Source: Thiomonas intermedia (GTDB lineage Bacteria > Pseudomonadota > Gammaproteobacteria > Burkholderiales > Burkholderiaceae_C). Taken from it: a stretch of 64,000 bases of DNA. Every line of letters starts with the position of its first letter. Positions within the stretch are counted from its first letter, which is position 1. The stretch spans positions 2,976,001 to 3,040,000 of the forward strand of contig NZ_CP020046.1 of assembly GCF_002028405.1 (NCBI RefSeq), in the 5' to 3' direction. This document shows, piece after piece, positions 19,587 through 31,697 of the stretch. The notes below the pieces were generated by a model. That model was not told where the DNA came from. It worked only from the letters and a program-made list of their open reading frames with translations, and did no database searches. A program made the position numbers and the translations under genes.

Positions 19587-20723
19587 CTAGCCGCCGATGT
19601 AGGACATCTCGACCCTGCGCTCGGTGCGCAGGGCGGCACCGGCCGCAGTGCCGCGCAGCAGGGAGTAGCGGTCGTCGCGCTCGGTCCAGACCTGGGCCAG
19701 CGCAGCTCGGAGCTGGGCGTCGCTGACCGGCGCCAGGCCGCTGCGCGGATCGCCGCGGAGCAGGGCGCGCACATCGTGCCCATGGGTGGCGAAGAGGCAG
19801 AGGTAGAGCTTGCCCTCCATCGACAGCCGGGCGCGGTTGCAGTCGGCGCAGAAGGCGCGGGTGACGCTGGAGATCACGCCGACCTCGCCCGCGCCGTCGT
19901 CAAAGGCCCAGCGCTGGGCCGTCTCGCCGACACTGTGGGCCTCCAGCGGGTGCAGCGGGTGAACGGCATGGATGCGGTCGATGACCTGCTGCGATGGCAG
20001 CACTTCGTCCATGCGCCAGCCGTTGGTGTTGCCCACGTCCATGTATTCGATGAAACGCAACACCGCACCTGTCCCCCGAAAATGCTCGGCCATGGGGAGG
20101 ATCTGCGCATCGTTGGTGCCGCGCTTGACCACCATATTGACCTTCACCGGCCCCAATCCCGCCGCCAGTGCCGCGTCGATGCCGCGCAGCACCTCGGCCA
20201 CCGGAAAATCCACATCGTTCATCTGGCGGAAGGCGGCGTCGTCGAGCGCGTCGAGGCTGACGGTGACGCGGTCCAGCCCCGCGGCCTTCAGGGCCTGCGC
20301 CTTGCGGGCGAGGATGGAACCGTTGGTCGTCAGGGTCAGCTCGGGCGGCGAACCCTCGGGGGTGCGCAGCGCGTGCAGCATCTCGACCAGCCGTTCGAGG
20401 TTTTTTCGCAGCAGGGGCTCGCCACCGGTGAGGCGGATCTTGCGCACGCCCAGGTCGATGAAGACCCGCGCGGCGCGGGTGATCTCCTCGAAGCTCAGCA
20501 GATCGCCGTGCGGCAGAAATTCGTAGTGCTTGTCGAAAATCTCTTTCGGCATGCAGTAGGTGCAGCGAAAGTTGCAGCGATCGGTGACCGAAATCCGCAG
20601 GTCGTGCAAGGGACGGCGAAACCGGTCGATCGGCAGCGCGGACGCCGAACCAGGGTCCGCAGGTACGGGCGGCACGCTCGCGGCGTATTGGTGATCGACG
20701 ATGGGAATGATTCGTTCGGACAT
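19587..20723 (-). CDS. moaA: GTP 3',8-cyclase (molybdenum cofactor synthesis protein A)
   Basis: 378 residues. Radical SAM enzyme that rearranges GTP in the first step of molybdopterin synthesis. The N-terminal [4Fe-4S] motif is [22 protein letters not shown] follows; the second cluster region is [19 protein letters not shown]; the chain ends in the functional GG (SYIGG). An N-terminal extension of ~40 residues precedes the core. It is divergent from an SDR gene; no other moa gene is nearby. Confidence 0.96.
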   Translation of the reverse strand: MSERIIPIVDHQYAASVPPVPADPGSASALPIDRFRRPLHDLRISVTDRCNFRCTYCMPKEIFDKHYEFLPHGDLLSFEEITRAARVFIDLGVRKIRLTGGEPLLRKNLERLVEMLHALRTPEGSPPELTLTTNGSILARKAQALKAAGLDRVTVSLDALDDAAFRQMNDVDFPVAEVLRGIDAALAAGLGPVKVNMVVKRGTNDAQILPMAEHFRGTGAVLRFIEYMDVGNTNGWRMDEVLPSQQVIDRIHAVHPLHPLEAHSVGETAQRWAFDDGAGEVGVISSVTRAFCADCNRARLSMEGKLYLCLFATHGHDVRALLRGDPRSGLAPVSDAQLRAALAQVWTERDDRYSLLRGTAAGAALRTERRVEMSYIGG

Positions 20724-20845
20724 ATCGCCATTATCGGCAATGCGCGCCGACCTTGCGACAGGTGCGTGGCCCTACCATTGGGGGACTCTGCGCAGGACGG
20801 CCGTGCCGGGACAGGCGTTCGCGTATCCACCTCAAGGAAGAATCC

Positions 20846-21628
20846 ATGGCGTACACAATTGAACTCTCGGGCCGCGTGGCCCTGGTGACGGGCGCATCCA
20901 GCGGCCTGGGCTGGCGATTCGCCGAAGTGCTGGCGCAGGCCGGGGCTGCGGTGGTCCTCAGTGGTCGGCGCATGGAGCGTCTGAAGGAACTGCGCGCGCG
21001 CATCGAGGGCGAGGGGGGCGATGCCCACGTGGTCGAACTCGATGTCACCGATACGGCCAGTATCAAGGCGGCCGTGGCGCACGCCGAGACCGAGATGGGA
21101 CCGATCGATATTCTGGTGAACAACGCGGGCATCTCGTCGCAGCAGAAACTGCTCGATGCCGTGCCGGAAGACTTTGACGAGGTCTTCGGCACCAATGTGC
21201 GCGGCGCGTTCTTCGTGGCGCAGGAGGTGGCACGCCGCATGGTGGCGCGTTCCCTGGGGGTGACACCGGGCACCTGGGCTGGCGGGCGCATCATCAACGT
21301 GGCTTCGGTCGCGGGGCTGCGGGTGATGCCCAAGCTGGGTGTGTACGCCATGAGCAAGGCGGCCGTCGTCCACATGACGCGGGCCATGGCGTTGGAGTGG
21401 GGCAAGTACGGCATCAACGTGAATGCGCTGTGCCCAGGCTATATCGATACGGAGATGAATCACCATCACTGGCAGACGGAATCCGGCCAGCGGCTGCTGC
21501 AGATGCTGCCGCGCAAGCGCCTGGGCAAGCCCGAAGACCTCGATGCCCTGCTGGTCATGCTGGCCAGTGGACAGAGCGGCCTGGTCAACGGCGCCATCCT
21601 CACAGCCGACGACGGCATGGGCGTTTGA
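20846..21628 (+). CDS. Short-chain dehydrogenase/reductase
   Basis: 260 residues. Classical SDR with TGASSGLGWRFAEVL, NNAGISSQQKLLD, Ser in INVASVAGL and catalytic VYAMSKAA. The ATG at 20846 follows AAGGAAGA. It starts an operon with a thioesterase (11 bases downstream) and acetoacetyl-CoA synthetase, so a role in short 3-oxo or 3-hydroxy acid metabolism is a reasonable inference. The exact substrate cannot be read from sequence. Confidence 0.88.
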   Translation: MAYTIELSGRVALVTGASSGLGWRFAEVLAQAGAAVVLSGRRMERLKELRARIEGEGGDAHVVELDVTDTASIKAAVAHAETEMGPIDILVNNAGISSQQKLLDAVPEDFDEVFGTNVRGAFFVAQEVARRMVARSLGVTPGTWAGGRIINVASVAGLRVMPKLGVYAMSKAAVVHMTRAMALEWGKYGINVNALCPGYIDTEMNHHHWQTESGQRLLQMLPRKRLGKPEDLDALLVMLASGQSGLVNGAILTADDGMGV

Positions 21629-21639
21629 CGGGCATCCCC

Positions 21640-22083
21640 ATGCGATTCGAAATCCCTGAACAAAAACAACTGGTCCACACCATGACCATGCCCATCCGCT
21701 GGGGCGACATGGATGTGATGGGCCATGTGAACAACACGATCTATTTCCGCTTCATGGAGATCATCCGGCTGGAATGGCTGCGCGAAACCGGCGTTCCGGC
21801 CAATCCCCACGGTCTGGGACCGGTGATCGTCAATGCGTTCTGTAACTTTCAGACGGAGCTGCGGTATCCGGGCGAAGTGCTGGCGCGGCTTTACACCACC
21901 GACGTGGGACGTTCGAGTTTCGATACCTACACCCTGCTCAGCCGCACCGACGATCCCGACACGATCTACGCCGGCGGCGGGTCGCGCGTGGTGTGGGTGG
22001 ATTTTCCCAAGCGCAAGAGCGCCCCGCTGCCCGATATGCTGCGTGCCTTGCTCACACCGAACGCAGCGTCCAAGCACAGCTGA
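21640..22083 (+). CDS. Acyl-CoA thioesterase, 4-hydroxybenzoyl-CoA thioesterase (hotdog) family
   Basis: 147 residues, the usual hotdog-fold length. The segment RWGDMDVMGHVNNTIYFRFM contains the catalytic Asp of the 4HBT family (in WGDMDVMGHVNN). The upstream SDR ends 11 bases before and the acetoacetyl-CoA synthetase starts 20 bases after, so it acts in the same short acyl-CoA pathway. Substrate is inferred from context only. Confidence 0.88.
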   Translation: MRFEIPEQKQLVHTMTMPIRWGDMDVMGHVNNTIYFRFMEIIRLEWLRETGVPANPHGLGPVIVNAFCNFQTELRYPGEVLARLYTTDVGRSSFDTYTLLSRTDDPDTIYAGGGSRVVWVDFPKRKSAPLPDMLRALLTPNAASKHS

Positions 22084-22103
22084 CATCCCTTCGAGATTGC
22101 GTC

Positions 22104-24113
<2,010 letters not shown>

Positions 24114-24119
24114 AAGACC

Positions 24120-24965
24120 TCAGGCGCCGCGGCGCCAGGTGCAGCTTCGGCTGATCCAGAGCTTGCGCAGAGGCGTCAGACTGATGCGCTGATGCAGCAC
24201 CGCATAGTCGGCCCGTTCGATTTCGCGCAGCAGCGCCGCGTAGAGCGCAGCCAGTGCGATCAGGGGAGCGGCCTGGGTGATGGGGAAGGGCGCCAGCCCT
24301 TCCCGGGCCGCCTTCAAGGTCGTCTGGGCGAGGCTGGCCTCGCTTTGCAGCAGTGCACGGATGGGCGGGGTGATGGCGCGCTGCTGCAATTGCGCTGTCG
24401 TGACGCCATGCTGTTGCAGCGCATCGAGTGGCAGATACACACGGCCTAGCGCGACATCGCGTCCGATGTGCCGAATGGCGCTGGCCAGACGCAGCCCACA
24501 GCCCAGTTCCTCGGCGGCGTCCATCGCCGCAGGGGAAGTCAGGTCCAGCAAGCCTGCGGCGCAGCGCAAGGTTTGCCCGCTGCCCGCGCGGCAGTAGTGC
24601 AGGAGGGCGGCGCGGTCCATCCAGCGGTTTTGCCGCAGATCGATGGCCACGCTTTCGATCACACCCAACAACGCGCTGGGCTGCAGGCCTCGTGTACGCA
24701 GATGGGGGGCAAGAGCGCGCAGGCTCGGATGATCGGCCTGACGACCCTGTTCGAGGGCCTCGATCTGGCTGCGCCACCAGGCCAGCTTGGCCTGGGCGAC
24801 TGCGGCATCGCTGACCGTAGTCACGATGCTGCGCACCTGCACATGCACGTCCAGGAGATGTTTGAGCCCTTCGCGCGATTCGGCAGGGCAGCGCTGCAGG
24901 GAGTAATACGCCGATGAGCCGGGAGGCGGCCCGATGATGGATTCGGAGGGGCGGGACAGGGGCAT
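24120..24965 (-). CDS. Squalene/phytoene synthase family protein with a degenerate first Asp-rich motif
   Basis: 281 residues. The fold is visible in AKLAWWRSQIEALEQG and in LASAIRHIGRDVALGRVYLP, which matches the second Asp-rich region of trans-prenyltransferases. The first motif, normally DDxxDE after the first helix, is replaced by VQVRSIVTTVSD and has no acidic cluster. That argues against ordinary prenyl condensation and resembles the catalytically dead homologues used as complex I assembly factors (NDUFAF6 type). It lies tail-to-tail with the acetoacetyl-CoA synthetase gene with only 6 bases between stops. Confidence 0.75.
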   Translation of the reverse strand: MPLSRPSESIIGPPPGSSAYYSLQRCPAESREGLKHLLDVHVQVRSIVTTVSDAAVAQAKLAWWRSQIEALEQGRQADHPSLRALAPHLRTRGLQPSALLGVIESVAIDLRQNRWMDRAALLHYCRAGSGQTLRCAAGLLDLTSPAAMDAAEELGCGLRLASAIRHIGRDVALGRVYLPLDALQQHGVTTAQLQQRAITPPIRALLQSEASLAQTTLKAAREGLAPFPITQAAPLIALAALYAALLREIERADYAVLHQRISLTPLRKLWISRSCTWRRGA

Positions 24966-25089
24966 GTGCGTCGCGGCATCGAGGGGGCGAGGCCGGGCGG
25001 CTAGAATAGCCGATTGCCCAAAAAACGCTGTGGCCGCGACAACCGTCGTCGCCGTGCGTGACCAGCGGTTTTGGGCATCAGATCACCTG

Positions 25090-25176
25090 GCGAGGGTGGC
25101 GAAATTGGTAGACGCACCAGGTTTAGGTCCTGACGCCTTCACGGGCGTGGGGGTTCGAGTCCCCCCCCTCGCACCA
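25090..25176 (+). tRNA. tRNA-Leu (TAG)
   Basis: 87-base cloverleaf with a long variable arm and encoded CCA. The anticodon stem CAGG/CCTG encloses TTTAGGT, giving anticodon TAG for Leu. It sits directly in front of tig, as in many Burkholderiales. Confidence 0.97.
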
Positions 25177-25232
25177 ACCGGCAAGCTCAGGCTTGGCGGC
25201 AATTGATCCCTTTTTGAATACTGGACTTTCCC

Positions 25233-26567
25233 ATGACTGTCGAAACCCTGGACAAACTGCAGCGCCGTGTGACCGTGACCGTTCCCAAGGCCGCCGTGCA
25301 GAACGAAATCAACTCCCGCCTGAAGAGCCTGAGCCGGACCTTGCGTCTGCCGGGCTTCCGTCCGGGCAAGGTCCCCATGGCCATGGTGACGCAGCGTTAT
25401 GCGCCGTCGGTGGAGATGGAGGTTCTGCAGGACAAGATCGGCAATGCCTTCTACGACGTCGCCACCACGGCGCGCCTGCGCGTGGCCGGTTCGCCCCAAT
25501 TCACGCCCAAGACCGAAGGCGTCGAGGCGGATGTGATGGCGTTTGATGCCGTGTTCGAGGTCTATCCCGACGTGCAGATTCCCGATCTTTCGTCCCAGGC
25601 CATCGAGCGCGTGACGGCTTCGGTGGACGAGGCCGCCATCGACAAGACGCTCGACGTGCTGCGCAAACAGCGCACCGAATTCGTCGTGCGCGGTCAGGCC
25701 GCTGCGGATGGACAGACCTCCGAAGGGCTGGAAGTCCAGGAGGGTGACCGTGTCACGGTCGATTTCGAAGGCCGCATCGACGGCACCGCCTTCGAAGGCG
25801 GCAAGGCCGAAGGATTCACCTTCGTTCAAGGCGAAGGCCGCATGCTGCCCGAGTTCGAGGCCGCCACCAAGGGGCTGCAAGCCGGGCAGAGCAAGATTTT
25901 CGAGTTGCACTTTCCTGAGGATTACCAGGGGCGCGCGGTCGCAGGGAAGACCGCCCAGTTCACGCTCAAGGTCACCCAGGTCGAGTGGCCGCTGCTGCCG
26001 CAAGTCGATGCAGACTTTGCGAAGGCGCTGGGCGTGGCGGACGGCGAAGTGCAGCGTCTGCGAGACGACATCCGCAATAACCTCGGTCGCGAAGTCAAAT
26101 CGCGTCTGACTCAGCGCAACAAGCTTGCGGTGATGGATCTGCTGCAAAAGGCCGTGGCGGTCGAACTGCCCAGCGCGCTGGTGGAAAACGAGATGGGCGA
26201 GCTGATGGCCAGCGCCCGCCAGGACCTGGCCGAGCGCGGCATGAAGGACGCCGACAAGGCCCCGCTGCCGCCCGAGCTGTTCAAGGAGCAGGCGGAGCGC
26301 CGTGTCCGCCTGGGCCTGATCGTCTCGGAACTGGTCAAGCAACACGATCTGCAGGCCAAGCCGGAGCAGGTTCGCACCTACGTGGAGGAGCTTGCCGCCA
26401 GCTACGAGCAGCCGCAGGATCTGGTGCGCTGGTACTACGCCGATCAGGAACGCATGGCGCAAGCCGAGGCCATCGTCATGGAAAACAACGTGACGGACTT
26501 CGTCTTTGCGCAGGCTCAGACCACCGACAAGGCGCTCGGTTTCGATGAGCTGATGGGCCGGAACTGA
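25233..26567 (+). CDS. tig: Trigger factor
   Basis: 444 residues. Ribosome-bound chaperone and peptidyl-prolyl isomerase. The ribosome-docking signature is [18 protein letters not shown]; the FKBP-type PPIase domain is around [20 protein letters not shown]; the C-terminal chaperone arms follow. First protein gene of the tig-clpP-clpX-lon proteostasis block; a strong terminator follows the gene, so clpP has its own promoter. Confidence 0.97.
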   Translation: MTVETLDKLQRRVTVTVPKAAVQNEINSRLKSLSRTLRLPGFRPGKVPMAMVTQRYAPSVEMEVLQDKIGNAFYDVATTARLRVAGSPQFTPKTEGVEADVMAFDAVFEVYPDVQIPDLSSQAIERVTASVDEAAIDKTLDVLRKQRTEFVVRGQAAADGQTSEGLEVQEGDRVTVDFEGRIDGTAFEGGKAEGFTFVQGEGRMLPEFEAATKGLQAGQSKIFELHFPEDYQGRAVAGKTAQFTLKVTQVEWPLLPQVDADFAKALGVADGEVQRLRDDIRNNLGREVKSRLTQRNKLAVMDLLQKAVAVELPSALVENEMGELMASARQDLAERGMKDADKAPLPPELFKEQAERRVRLGLIVSELVKQHDLQAKPEQVRTYVEELAASYEQPQDLVRWYYADQERMAQAEAIVMENNVTDFVFAQAQTTDKALGFDELMGRN

Positions 26568-26585
26568 TCGTCCCCCCGCAAACAG

Positions 26586-26621
26586 AAAGCCGCTGTGCGC
26601 CGGGTCGCACAGCGGCTTTTG
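26586..26621 (+). terminator. Intrinsic terminator after tig
   Basis: AAAGCCGCTGTGCG and CGCACAGCGGCTTT form a perfect 14-bp stem with a 6- to 8-base loop, followed by TTGTTTT. It ends the tig transcript. Confidence 0.92.
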
Positions 26622-26733
26622 TTTTGGACGGTCTGTTGTGTCCACCGCAATCCCGGTGCGGAAATCCGGTGGGCTTGCCTCCGCTGGCCAAAGTGCGTGC
26701 TACTCTGTCTCCACCTTCACGTTTCTCCCTTCC

Positions 26734-27342
26734 ATGAGCGCTACTGACATTCAAAACCTGGGCCTGGTGCCCATGGTCATCGAGCAAAGCGGCCGCGGTG
26801 AGCGCGCCTACGATATTTATTCACGCCTGCTGCGCGAGCGGGTGATTTTTCTGGTGGGCCCGATCAACGATCAGATGGCCAATCTGGTCGTGGCCCAACT
26901 GCTGTTTCTCGAGTCGGAAAACCCCGACAAAGACATTTCGCTCTACATCAACTCCCCCGGCGGCTCGGTGTCCGCGGGCATGGCGATCTTCGACACCATG
27001 CAGTTCATCAAGCCCGATGTCTCGACGCTGTGTACCGGCATTGCAGCAAGCATGGGCGCGTTCCTGATGGCGGCGGGGGCGAAGGGCAAGCGCTACTCGC
27101 TGCCGAATTCGCGCATCATGATTCACCAGCCGCTGGGTGGCGCGCAGGGGCAAGCCTCTGACATCGAGATCCAGGCCCGGGAGATTCTGTATTTGCGCGA
27201 ACGGCTCAATGGCATTCTGGCCGAGCGAACCGGGCAAGCTCTCGAAAAAATTGCGACCGATACGGATCGCGACTTTTTCATGTCCGCAGACCAGGCCAAG
27301 GACTATGGGCTGATCGACGAAGTGATTGCCAAACGCTCCTGA
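26734..27342 (+). CDS. clpP: ATP-dependent Clp protease proteolytic subunit
   Basis: 202 residues. Serine peptidase forming the tetradecameric chamber. Catalytic Ser in [19 protein letters not shown], His in [17 protein letters not shown], Asp in [10 protein letters not shown]. The ATG at 26734 gives [19 protein letters not shown], the normal N-terminal region; a start at 26638 would add 32 residues of non-conserved sequence overlapping the promoter. clpX starts 24 bases downstream. Confidence 0.97.
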   Translation: MSATDIQNLGLVPMVIEQSGRGERAYDIYSRLLRERVIFLVGPINDQMANLVVAQLLFLESENPDKDISLYINSPGGSVSAGMAIFDTMQFIKPDVSTLCTGIAASMGAFLMAAGAKGKRYSLPNSRIMIHQPLGGAQGQASDIEIQAREILYLRERLNGILAERTGQALEKIATDTDRDFFMSADQAKDYGLIDEVIAKRS

Positions 27343-27366
27343 CCCCGATAGTGAATCCACACGCTC

Positions 27367-28635
27367 ATGGCTGAGAAAAAATCGTCTTCGGGTGAAAAAA
27401 CCCTGTACTGCTCGTTCTGCGGAAAGAGCCAGCACGAGGTCAAGAAGCTCATCGCGGGTCCGTCGGTGTTCATCTGCGACGAGTGCATCGATCTGTGCAA
27501 TGAAATCATCCGCGATGAAGTCACCGCGGCAGATTCCCACGGCAAGGTGGCCAACGCCGATCTGCCCACGCCGTCGGAGATCAAGACCATCCTGGACCAG
27601 TATGTGATCGGTCAGGAGGCGGCCAAGCGCATTCTGGCCGTCGCGGTGTACAACCATTACAAGCGACTCAAGCATGTCGGGCAGACCAGCGACGTCGAGC
27701 TGGCCAAGAGCAACATCCTGCTGGTCGGCCCCACGGGCTCGGGCAAGACCTTGCTGGCGCAGACGCTGGCGCGCCTGCTCAACGTGCCCTTCGTCATTGC
27801 CGATGCCACGACGCTGACCGAAGCTGGCTATGTGGGCGAGGACGTCGAGAACATCATTCAGAAGCTGCTGCAGAACTGCAACTACGAGATCGAGCGCGCG
27901 CAGCGCGGGATCGTCTACATCGACGAGATCGACAAGATCTCCCGAAAGTCGGACAACCCCAGCATCACCCGCGACGTCTCGGGCGAAGGCGTGCAGCAGG
28001 CTTTGCTCAAGCTGATTGAGGGCACGATGGCCTCGGTGCCGCCGCAAGGGGGGCGCAAGCACCCGAATCAGGATTTCATTCAGGTCGACACGACCAATAT
28101 CCTGTTCATCTGTGGGGGTGCTTTCGACGGCCTGGAGAAGGTGATTCGCAACCGGTCCGAGAAGTCGGGTATCGGTTTCTCGGCCACGGTCAAAACCCAG
28201 TCCGAACGCAGCGTGTCCGAAACCTTCCTTCAGGCCCAGCCGGAAGATCTCGTCAAGTTCGGTCTGATTCCCGAATTGGTAGGGCGCCTACCCGTTGTGG
28301 CTGCGCTGGAAGAGCTTGATGAGGCTGCGTTGATCGAGATTCTCACCGCGCCGAAGAATTCGCTGGTCAAGCAATACCAGAAGCTGTTCGAGATGGACGG
28401 GATCAAGCTGGAATTTCGCCCGGCAGCCCTCGACGCGATTGCGCGCAGGGCGCTTGAACGCAAGACCGGCGCACGCGGCCTGCGATCGATTGTCGAGCAG
28501 GCTCTGCTCGATCTGATGTTCGATCTGCCCAATGCCAAAGGCGTGGCGAGTGTCGTCGTGGACGAGAACGTGATTTCGGCAGGCGCCAAGCCGCTGCTCA
28601 TCTACGAAGACGCCGCCAAGGCGTCGGGAACTTGA
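27367..28635 (+). CDS. clpX: ATP-dependent Clp protease ATP-binding subunit ClpX
   Basis: 422 residues. AAA+ unfoldase that feeds ClpP. N-terminal zinc-binding domain (CSFCGKSQ, then CDECIDLC), Walker [12 protein letters not shown], Walker [12 protein letters not shown], pore loops and the sensor region LVGRLPVV. The C-terminal half is complete. Forms an operon with clpP. Confidence 0.98.
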   Translation: MAEKKSSSGEKTLYCSFCGKSQHEVKKLIAGPSVFICDECIDLCNEIIRDEVTAADSHGKVANADLPTPSEIKTILDQYVIGQEAAKRILAVAVYNHYKRLKHVGQTSDVELAKSNILLVGPTGSGKTLLAQTLARLLNVPFVIADATTLTEAGYVGEDVENIIQKLLQNCNYEIERAQRGIVYIDEIDKISRKSDNPSITRDVSGEGVQQALLKLIEGTMASVPPQGGRKHPNQDFIQVDTTNILFICGGAFDGLEKVIRNRSEKSGIGFSATVKTQSERSVSETFLQAQPEDLVKFGLIPELVGRLPVVAALEELDEAALIEILTAPKNSLVKQYQKLFEMDGIKLEFRPAALDAIARRALERKTGARGLRSIVEQALLDLMFDLPNAKGVASVVVDENVISAGAKPLLIYEDAAKASGT

Positions 28636-28667
28636 GGACGGCAAGCGGGATGTCGCCCTGACGCCCG

Positions 28668-28695
28668 CTTGCAAATCCGGCCCGCGTCCCCATCT
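28668..28695 (+). promoter_or_regulatory. Sigma-32 (RpoH) type heat-shock promoter of lon
   Basis: CTTGCAA at 28668 and CCCCATCT at 28688 are 13 bases apart, a near-perfect match to the sigma-32 consensus (CTTGAAA, then CCCCATNT). It lies 30 bases before the lon start codon, in the gap after clpX. Confidence 0.85.
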
Positions 28696-28724
28696 GCCCA
28701 CCAACTTCTTTTCGGGTGACCTAC

Positions 28725-31145
28725 ATGTCCGATACCCCTGAGCAAAACACCGACCTGACCGCGCTGCCTTTGCTGCCTTTGCGCGATGTGGTCGTTTTCC
28801 CCCACATGGTGATTCCCTTGTTTGTGGGGCGGCCCAAGTCGATCAAGGCGCTGGAATCCGCCATGGAAAGCGGGAAGCAGATCATGCTGGTCGCTCAGAA
28901 AGCGGCGGCCAAGGACGAGCCCAAGCCTGATGATCTCTTCGAGGTGGGTTGCCTGTCGAGCATTCTGCAAATGCTCAAACTGCCGGACGGCACCGTCAAG
29001 GTGTTGGTCGAAGGCGCGCAGCGGGCCAATGCGCTGAATATCCGAGACAACGGCGAGTTCTTCGCCTGTGAGGCGGTTCCTATCGCCTCCAGTTCGGAGT
29101 CGAGTGCGGAATCCGAGGCCATGCGGCGCGCGGTCGTGGCGCAGTTCGATCAGTACGTCAAACTGAACAAGAAAATTCCGCCGGAGATTCTCACGTCGAT
29201 TTCCGGCATCGATGATCCAGGCCGCCTGGCCGACACGATTGCCGCTCATCTTCCGCTCAAGCTCGAGCAGAAGCAATCGGTTCTGGATCTGCACGATGTG
29301 CATGCCCGTCTGGAGAATCTGCTCGAGCAGCTCGAGCGTGAGGTGGGCATTCTGCAGGTCGAGAAGCGCATCCGCGGCCGCGTGCGGCGGCAGATGGAGA
29401 AGAGCCAGCGCGAGTACTACCTGAACGAGCAGGTCAAAGCCATCCAGAAAGAACTGGGCGAGGGCGAGGATGGCGCCGACATCGAAGAGATCGAGAAGAA
29501 GATCAAGGCTGCACGCATGCCCAAGGACGCCAAGAAGAAGGCCGAAGGCGAGCTCAAGAAACTCAAGCTGATGTCTCCGATGTCGGCCGAGGCGACCGTG
29601 GTGCGCAACTATCTCGACGTTCTGGTCAGCTTGCCCTGGGCCAAGAAAAGCAAGGTGCGCCACGATCTCGCCTTTGCCGAAGAAGTGCTCGAAGAAGATC
29701 ACTACGGGCTTGACAAGGTCAAGGAGCGCATCCTTGAGTACCTCGCGGTTCAGCAACGCGTGGACAAGGTCAAGGCGCCTATCCTCTGCCTAGTCGGCCC
29801 CCCGGGGGTCGGCAAGACTTCGCTCGGTCAATCCATCGCCCGCGCCACGGGGCGCAAGTTTGTGCGCATGGCCTTGGGCGGGGTGCGGGACGAGGCCGAG
29901 ATTCGGGGCCATCGTCGCACCTATATTGGCGCGATGCCCGGCAAGATTCTCCAGAGTCTGAACAAGGTGGCGGTGCGCAACCCTTTGTTCCTCCTTGATG
30001 AGGTGGACAAGCTCGGCATGGATTTCCGGGGTGATCCTTCGTCGGCCTTGCTCGAGGTGCTCGATCCCGAACAGAATCACACGTTCAGCGATCACTACGT
30101 CGAGGTCGATTTCGACCTGTCCGACGTGATGTTTGTCGCGACCTCGAATTCGCTCAACATTCCCCCGGCCCTGCTCGATCGCATGGAAGTGATCCGGCTG
30201 GCGGGTTACACCGAGGACGAAAAAGTCAGCATCGCCCAGCGTTATCTGTTGCCCAAGCAGATGAAGAACAACGGGGTGAAGGCCGACGAACTCGACGTCA
30301 CCGAAAGCGCCATCCGAGGCCTCATTCGCTATTACACGCGAGAGGCCGGGGTGCGTTCGCTGGAGCGTGAGATCTCGCGCATTTGCCGCAAGGCCGTCAA
30401 GGGGCGTCTATTGAAGACCTACGCCGATCAAGTTGTGGTCACCGAAGACAATCTTCATGACTTCCTTGGGGTGAGGCGCTTCAACTTTGGCATTGCCGAA
30501 AAGCAAAGCCAGGTCGGGCAGGTCGTTGGCCTGGCCTGGACCGAGGTGGGCGGCGACTTGCTGACCATCGAAGCGACCGCCATGCCTGGCAAAGGCGCCA
30601 TCCTGCGTACTGGATCCCTGGGCGATGTGATGAAGGAGTCGGTCGAGGCGGCACGCACCGTAGTGCGCGTTCGCGCCCGTCGGTTGGGCATCAAGGACGA
30701 ACTGTTCGAGAAGCGTGACCTTCACATTCACGTCCCCGAAGGTGCGACGCCCAAGGATGGTCCGAGTGCGGGCATTGCCATGACGACCGCGATCGTCTCC
30801 GCGATGACGGGGATTCCCGTCAAGGCGGAGGTCGCCATGACGGGCGAAATTACGCTGCGGGGTGAGGTTCTTGGTATCGGCGGGCTGAAGGAAAAGCTTC
30901 TTGCGGCTTTGCGTGGCGGCATCAAGACGGTGCTGATACCCGAGGAGAACGTCAAGGACCTTCAGGAGATGCCCGAGAACGTGAAATCCAACCTCACCAT
31001 CATCCCTGTGAAATGGATCGATCAGGTCCTGGATCTGGCGCTTGAGCGCGTTCCCCTCGCGCTCGAAGATGAGGGCGGCTCAAAGGAGCCAGGCGTGCCC
31101 GTGGCCTCGCCTGAGGCGAAGCTCTCGGAGGGCGCACGGCACTGA
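28725..31145 (+). CDS. lon: ATP-dependent protease Lon
   Basis: 806 residues. Homo-hexameric AAA+ protease for misfolded and regulatory proteins. N-terminal LAN domain from [15 protein letters not shown], Walker [13 protein letters not shown], Walker [10 protein letters not shown], and the S16 peptidase domain with the catalytic Ser in [11 protein letters not shown] and Lys in the [14 protein letters not shown] region. The ATG at 28725 is preferred over the GTG at 28716. A heat-shock promoter precedes it; tRNA genes follow. Confidence 0.98.
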   Translation: MSDTPEQNTDLTALPLLPLRDVVVFPHMVIPLFVGRPKSIKALESAMESGKQIMLVAQKAAAKDEPKPDDLFEVGCLSSILQMLKLPDGTVKVLVEGAQRANALNIRDNGEFFACEAVPIASSSESSAESEAMRRAVVAQFDQYVKLNKKIPPEILTSISGIDDPGRLADTIAAHLPLKLEQKQSVLDLHDVHARLENLLEQLEREVGILQVEKRIRGRVRRQMEKSQREYYLNEQVKAIQKELGEGEDGADIEEIEKKIKAARMPKDAKKKAEGELKKLKLMSPMSAEATVVRNYLDVLVSLPWAKKSKVRHDLAFAEEVLEEDHYGLDKVKERILEYLAVQQRVDKVKAPILCLVGPPGVGKTSLGQSIARATGRKFVRMALGGVRDEAEIRGHRRTYIGAMPGKILQSLNKVAVRNPLFLLDEVDKLGMDFRGDPSSALLEVLDPEQNHTFSDHYVEVDFDLSDVMFVATSNSLNIPPALLDRMEVIRLAGYTEDEKVSIAQRYLLPKQMKNNGVKADELDVTESAIRGLIRYYTREAGVRSLEREISRICRKAVKGRLLKTYADQVVVTEDNLHDFLGVRRFNFGIAEKQSQVGQVVGLAWTEVGGDLLTIEATAMPGKGAILRTGSLGDVMKESVEAARTVVRVRARRLGIKDELFEKRDLHIHVPEGATPKDGPSAGIAMTTAIVSAMTGIPVKAEVAMTGEITLRGEVLGIGGLKEKLLAALRGGIKTVLIPEENVKDLQEMPENVKSNLTIIPVKWIDQVLDLALERVPLALEDEGGSKEPGVPVASPEAKLSEGARH

Positions 31146-31219
31146 AGATCGACTCAGCAAGATCGCAAAAAAGGCTTGCGCCACTAAAAAATTTCAGTAT
31201 AGAATGTTGGTTTGCTTTC

Positions 31220-31295
<76 letters not shown>

Positions 31296-31316
31296 AGCAA
31301 CAAAATTGAAGGTTTA

Positions 31317-31392
31317 GTCCCCTTCGTCTAGAGGCCTAGGACACCGCCCTTTCACGGCGATAACACGAGTTCGAATCTCGTAGGGGACGCCA
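31317..31392 (+). tRNA. tRNA-Glu (TTC)
   Basis: 76 bases from GTCCCCTTCG to GCCA. The anticodon loop CTTTCAC gives TTC. The T arm GAGTTCGAATCTC is standard. Confidence 0.97.
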
Positions 31393-31415
31393 GATTCCTA
31401 ACAAAGGGTCTGCAT

Positions 31416-31492
31416 GGAGTGGTAGTTCAGTTGGTTAGAATACCGGCCTGTCACGCCGGGGGTCGCGGGTTCGAGTCCCGTCCACTCCGCCA
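31416..31492 (+). tRNA. tRNA-Asp (GTC), integration site of the tandem islands
   Basis: 77 bases from GGAGTGGTAG to GCCA. The anticodon loop CTGTCAC gives GTC. Its last 14 bases plus one A (31479-31493) recur at 43281-43295, and 11 bases recur at 47020-47030, which marks it as the attachment site of mobile elements. Confidence 0.97.
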
Positions 31493-31493
31493 A
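31479..31493 (+). repeat. attL-type site of island 1 (3' end of tRNA-Asp)
   Basis: CGTCCACTCCGCCAA, identical to 43281-43295. The left copy is part of the intact tRNA-Asp gene, so integration restores the tRNA. Confidence 0.9.
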
Positions 31494-31494
31494 A

Positions 31495-31531
31495 ACACAA
31501 TCCCAAGTCATTGATTTGACTTGGGATTTTT
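31495..31531 (+). terminator. Intrinsic terminator immediately after tRNA-Asp
   Basis: AATCCCAAGTCA and TGACTTGGGATT form a perfect 12-bp stem with a 6-base loop, followed by a T run. The same sequence follows tRNA-Ser at 54734-54773. Confidence 0.9.
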
Positions 31532-31548
31532 CATTTATGACTTGCTGG

Positions 31549-31564
31549 ATCTGACTCGGGATCT
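31549..31564 (+). repeat. Candidate integrase arm-site repeat, left end of island 1
   Basis: ATCTGACTCGGGATCT is 14/16 identical to ATCTGACTCAGAATCT at 43140-43155 near the other end. Paired repeats at both ends of an element next to a tyrosine integrase gene are often arm-binding sites. By-eye match only. Confidence 0.4.
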
Positions 31565-31697
31565 GATTCGTTGATGCAGCCGACACCGATGGACTGAGGT
31601 GGTTGCTTGTGGACGTCGATCGCCTCCCCAATGGCTGCCGGATGCTGTTCTGAATGCCGCCGAACGGGTCTGCATGATCCGCTGCCTCGATCAACCG

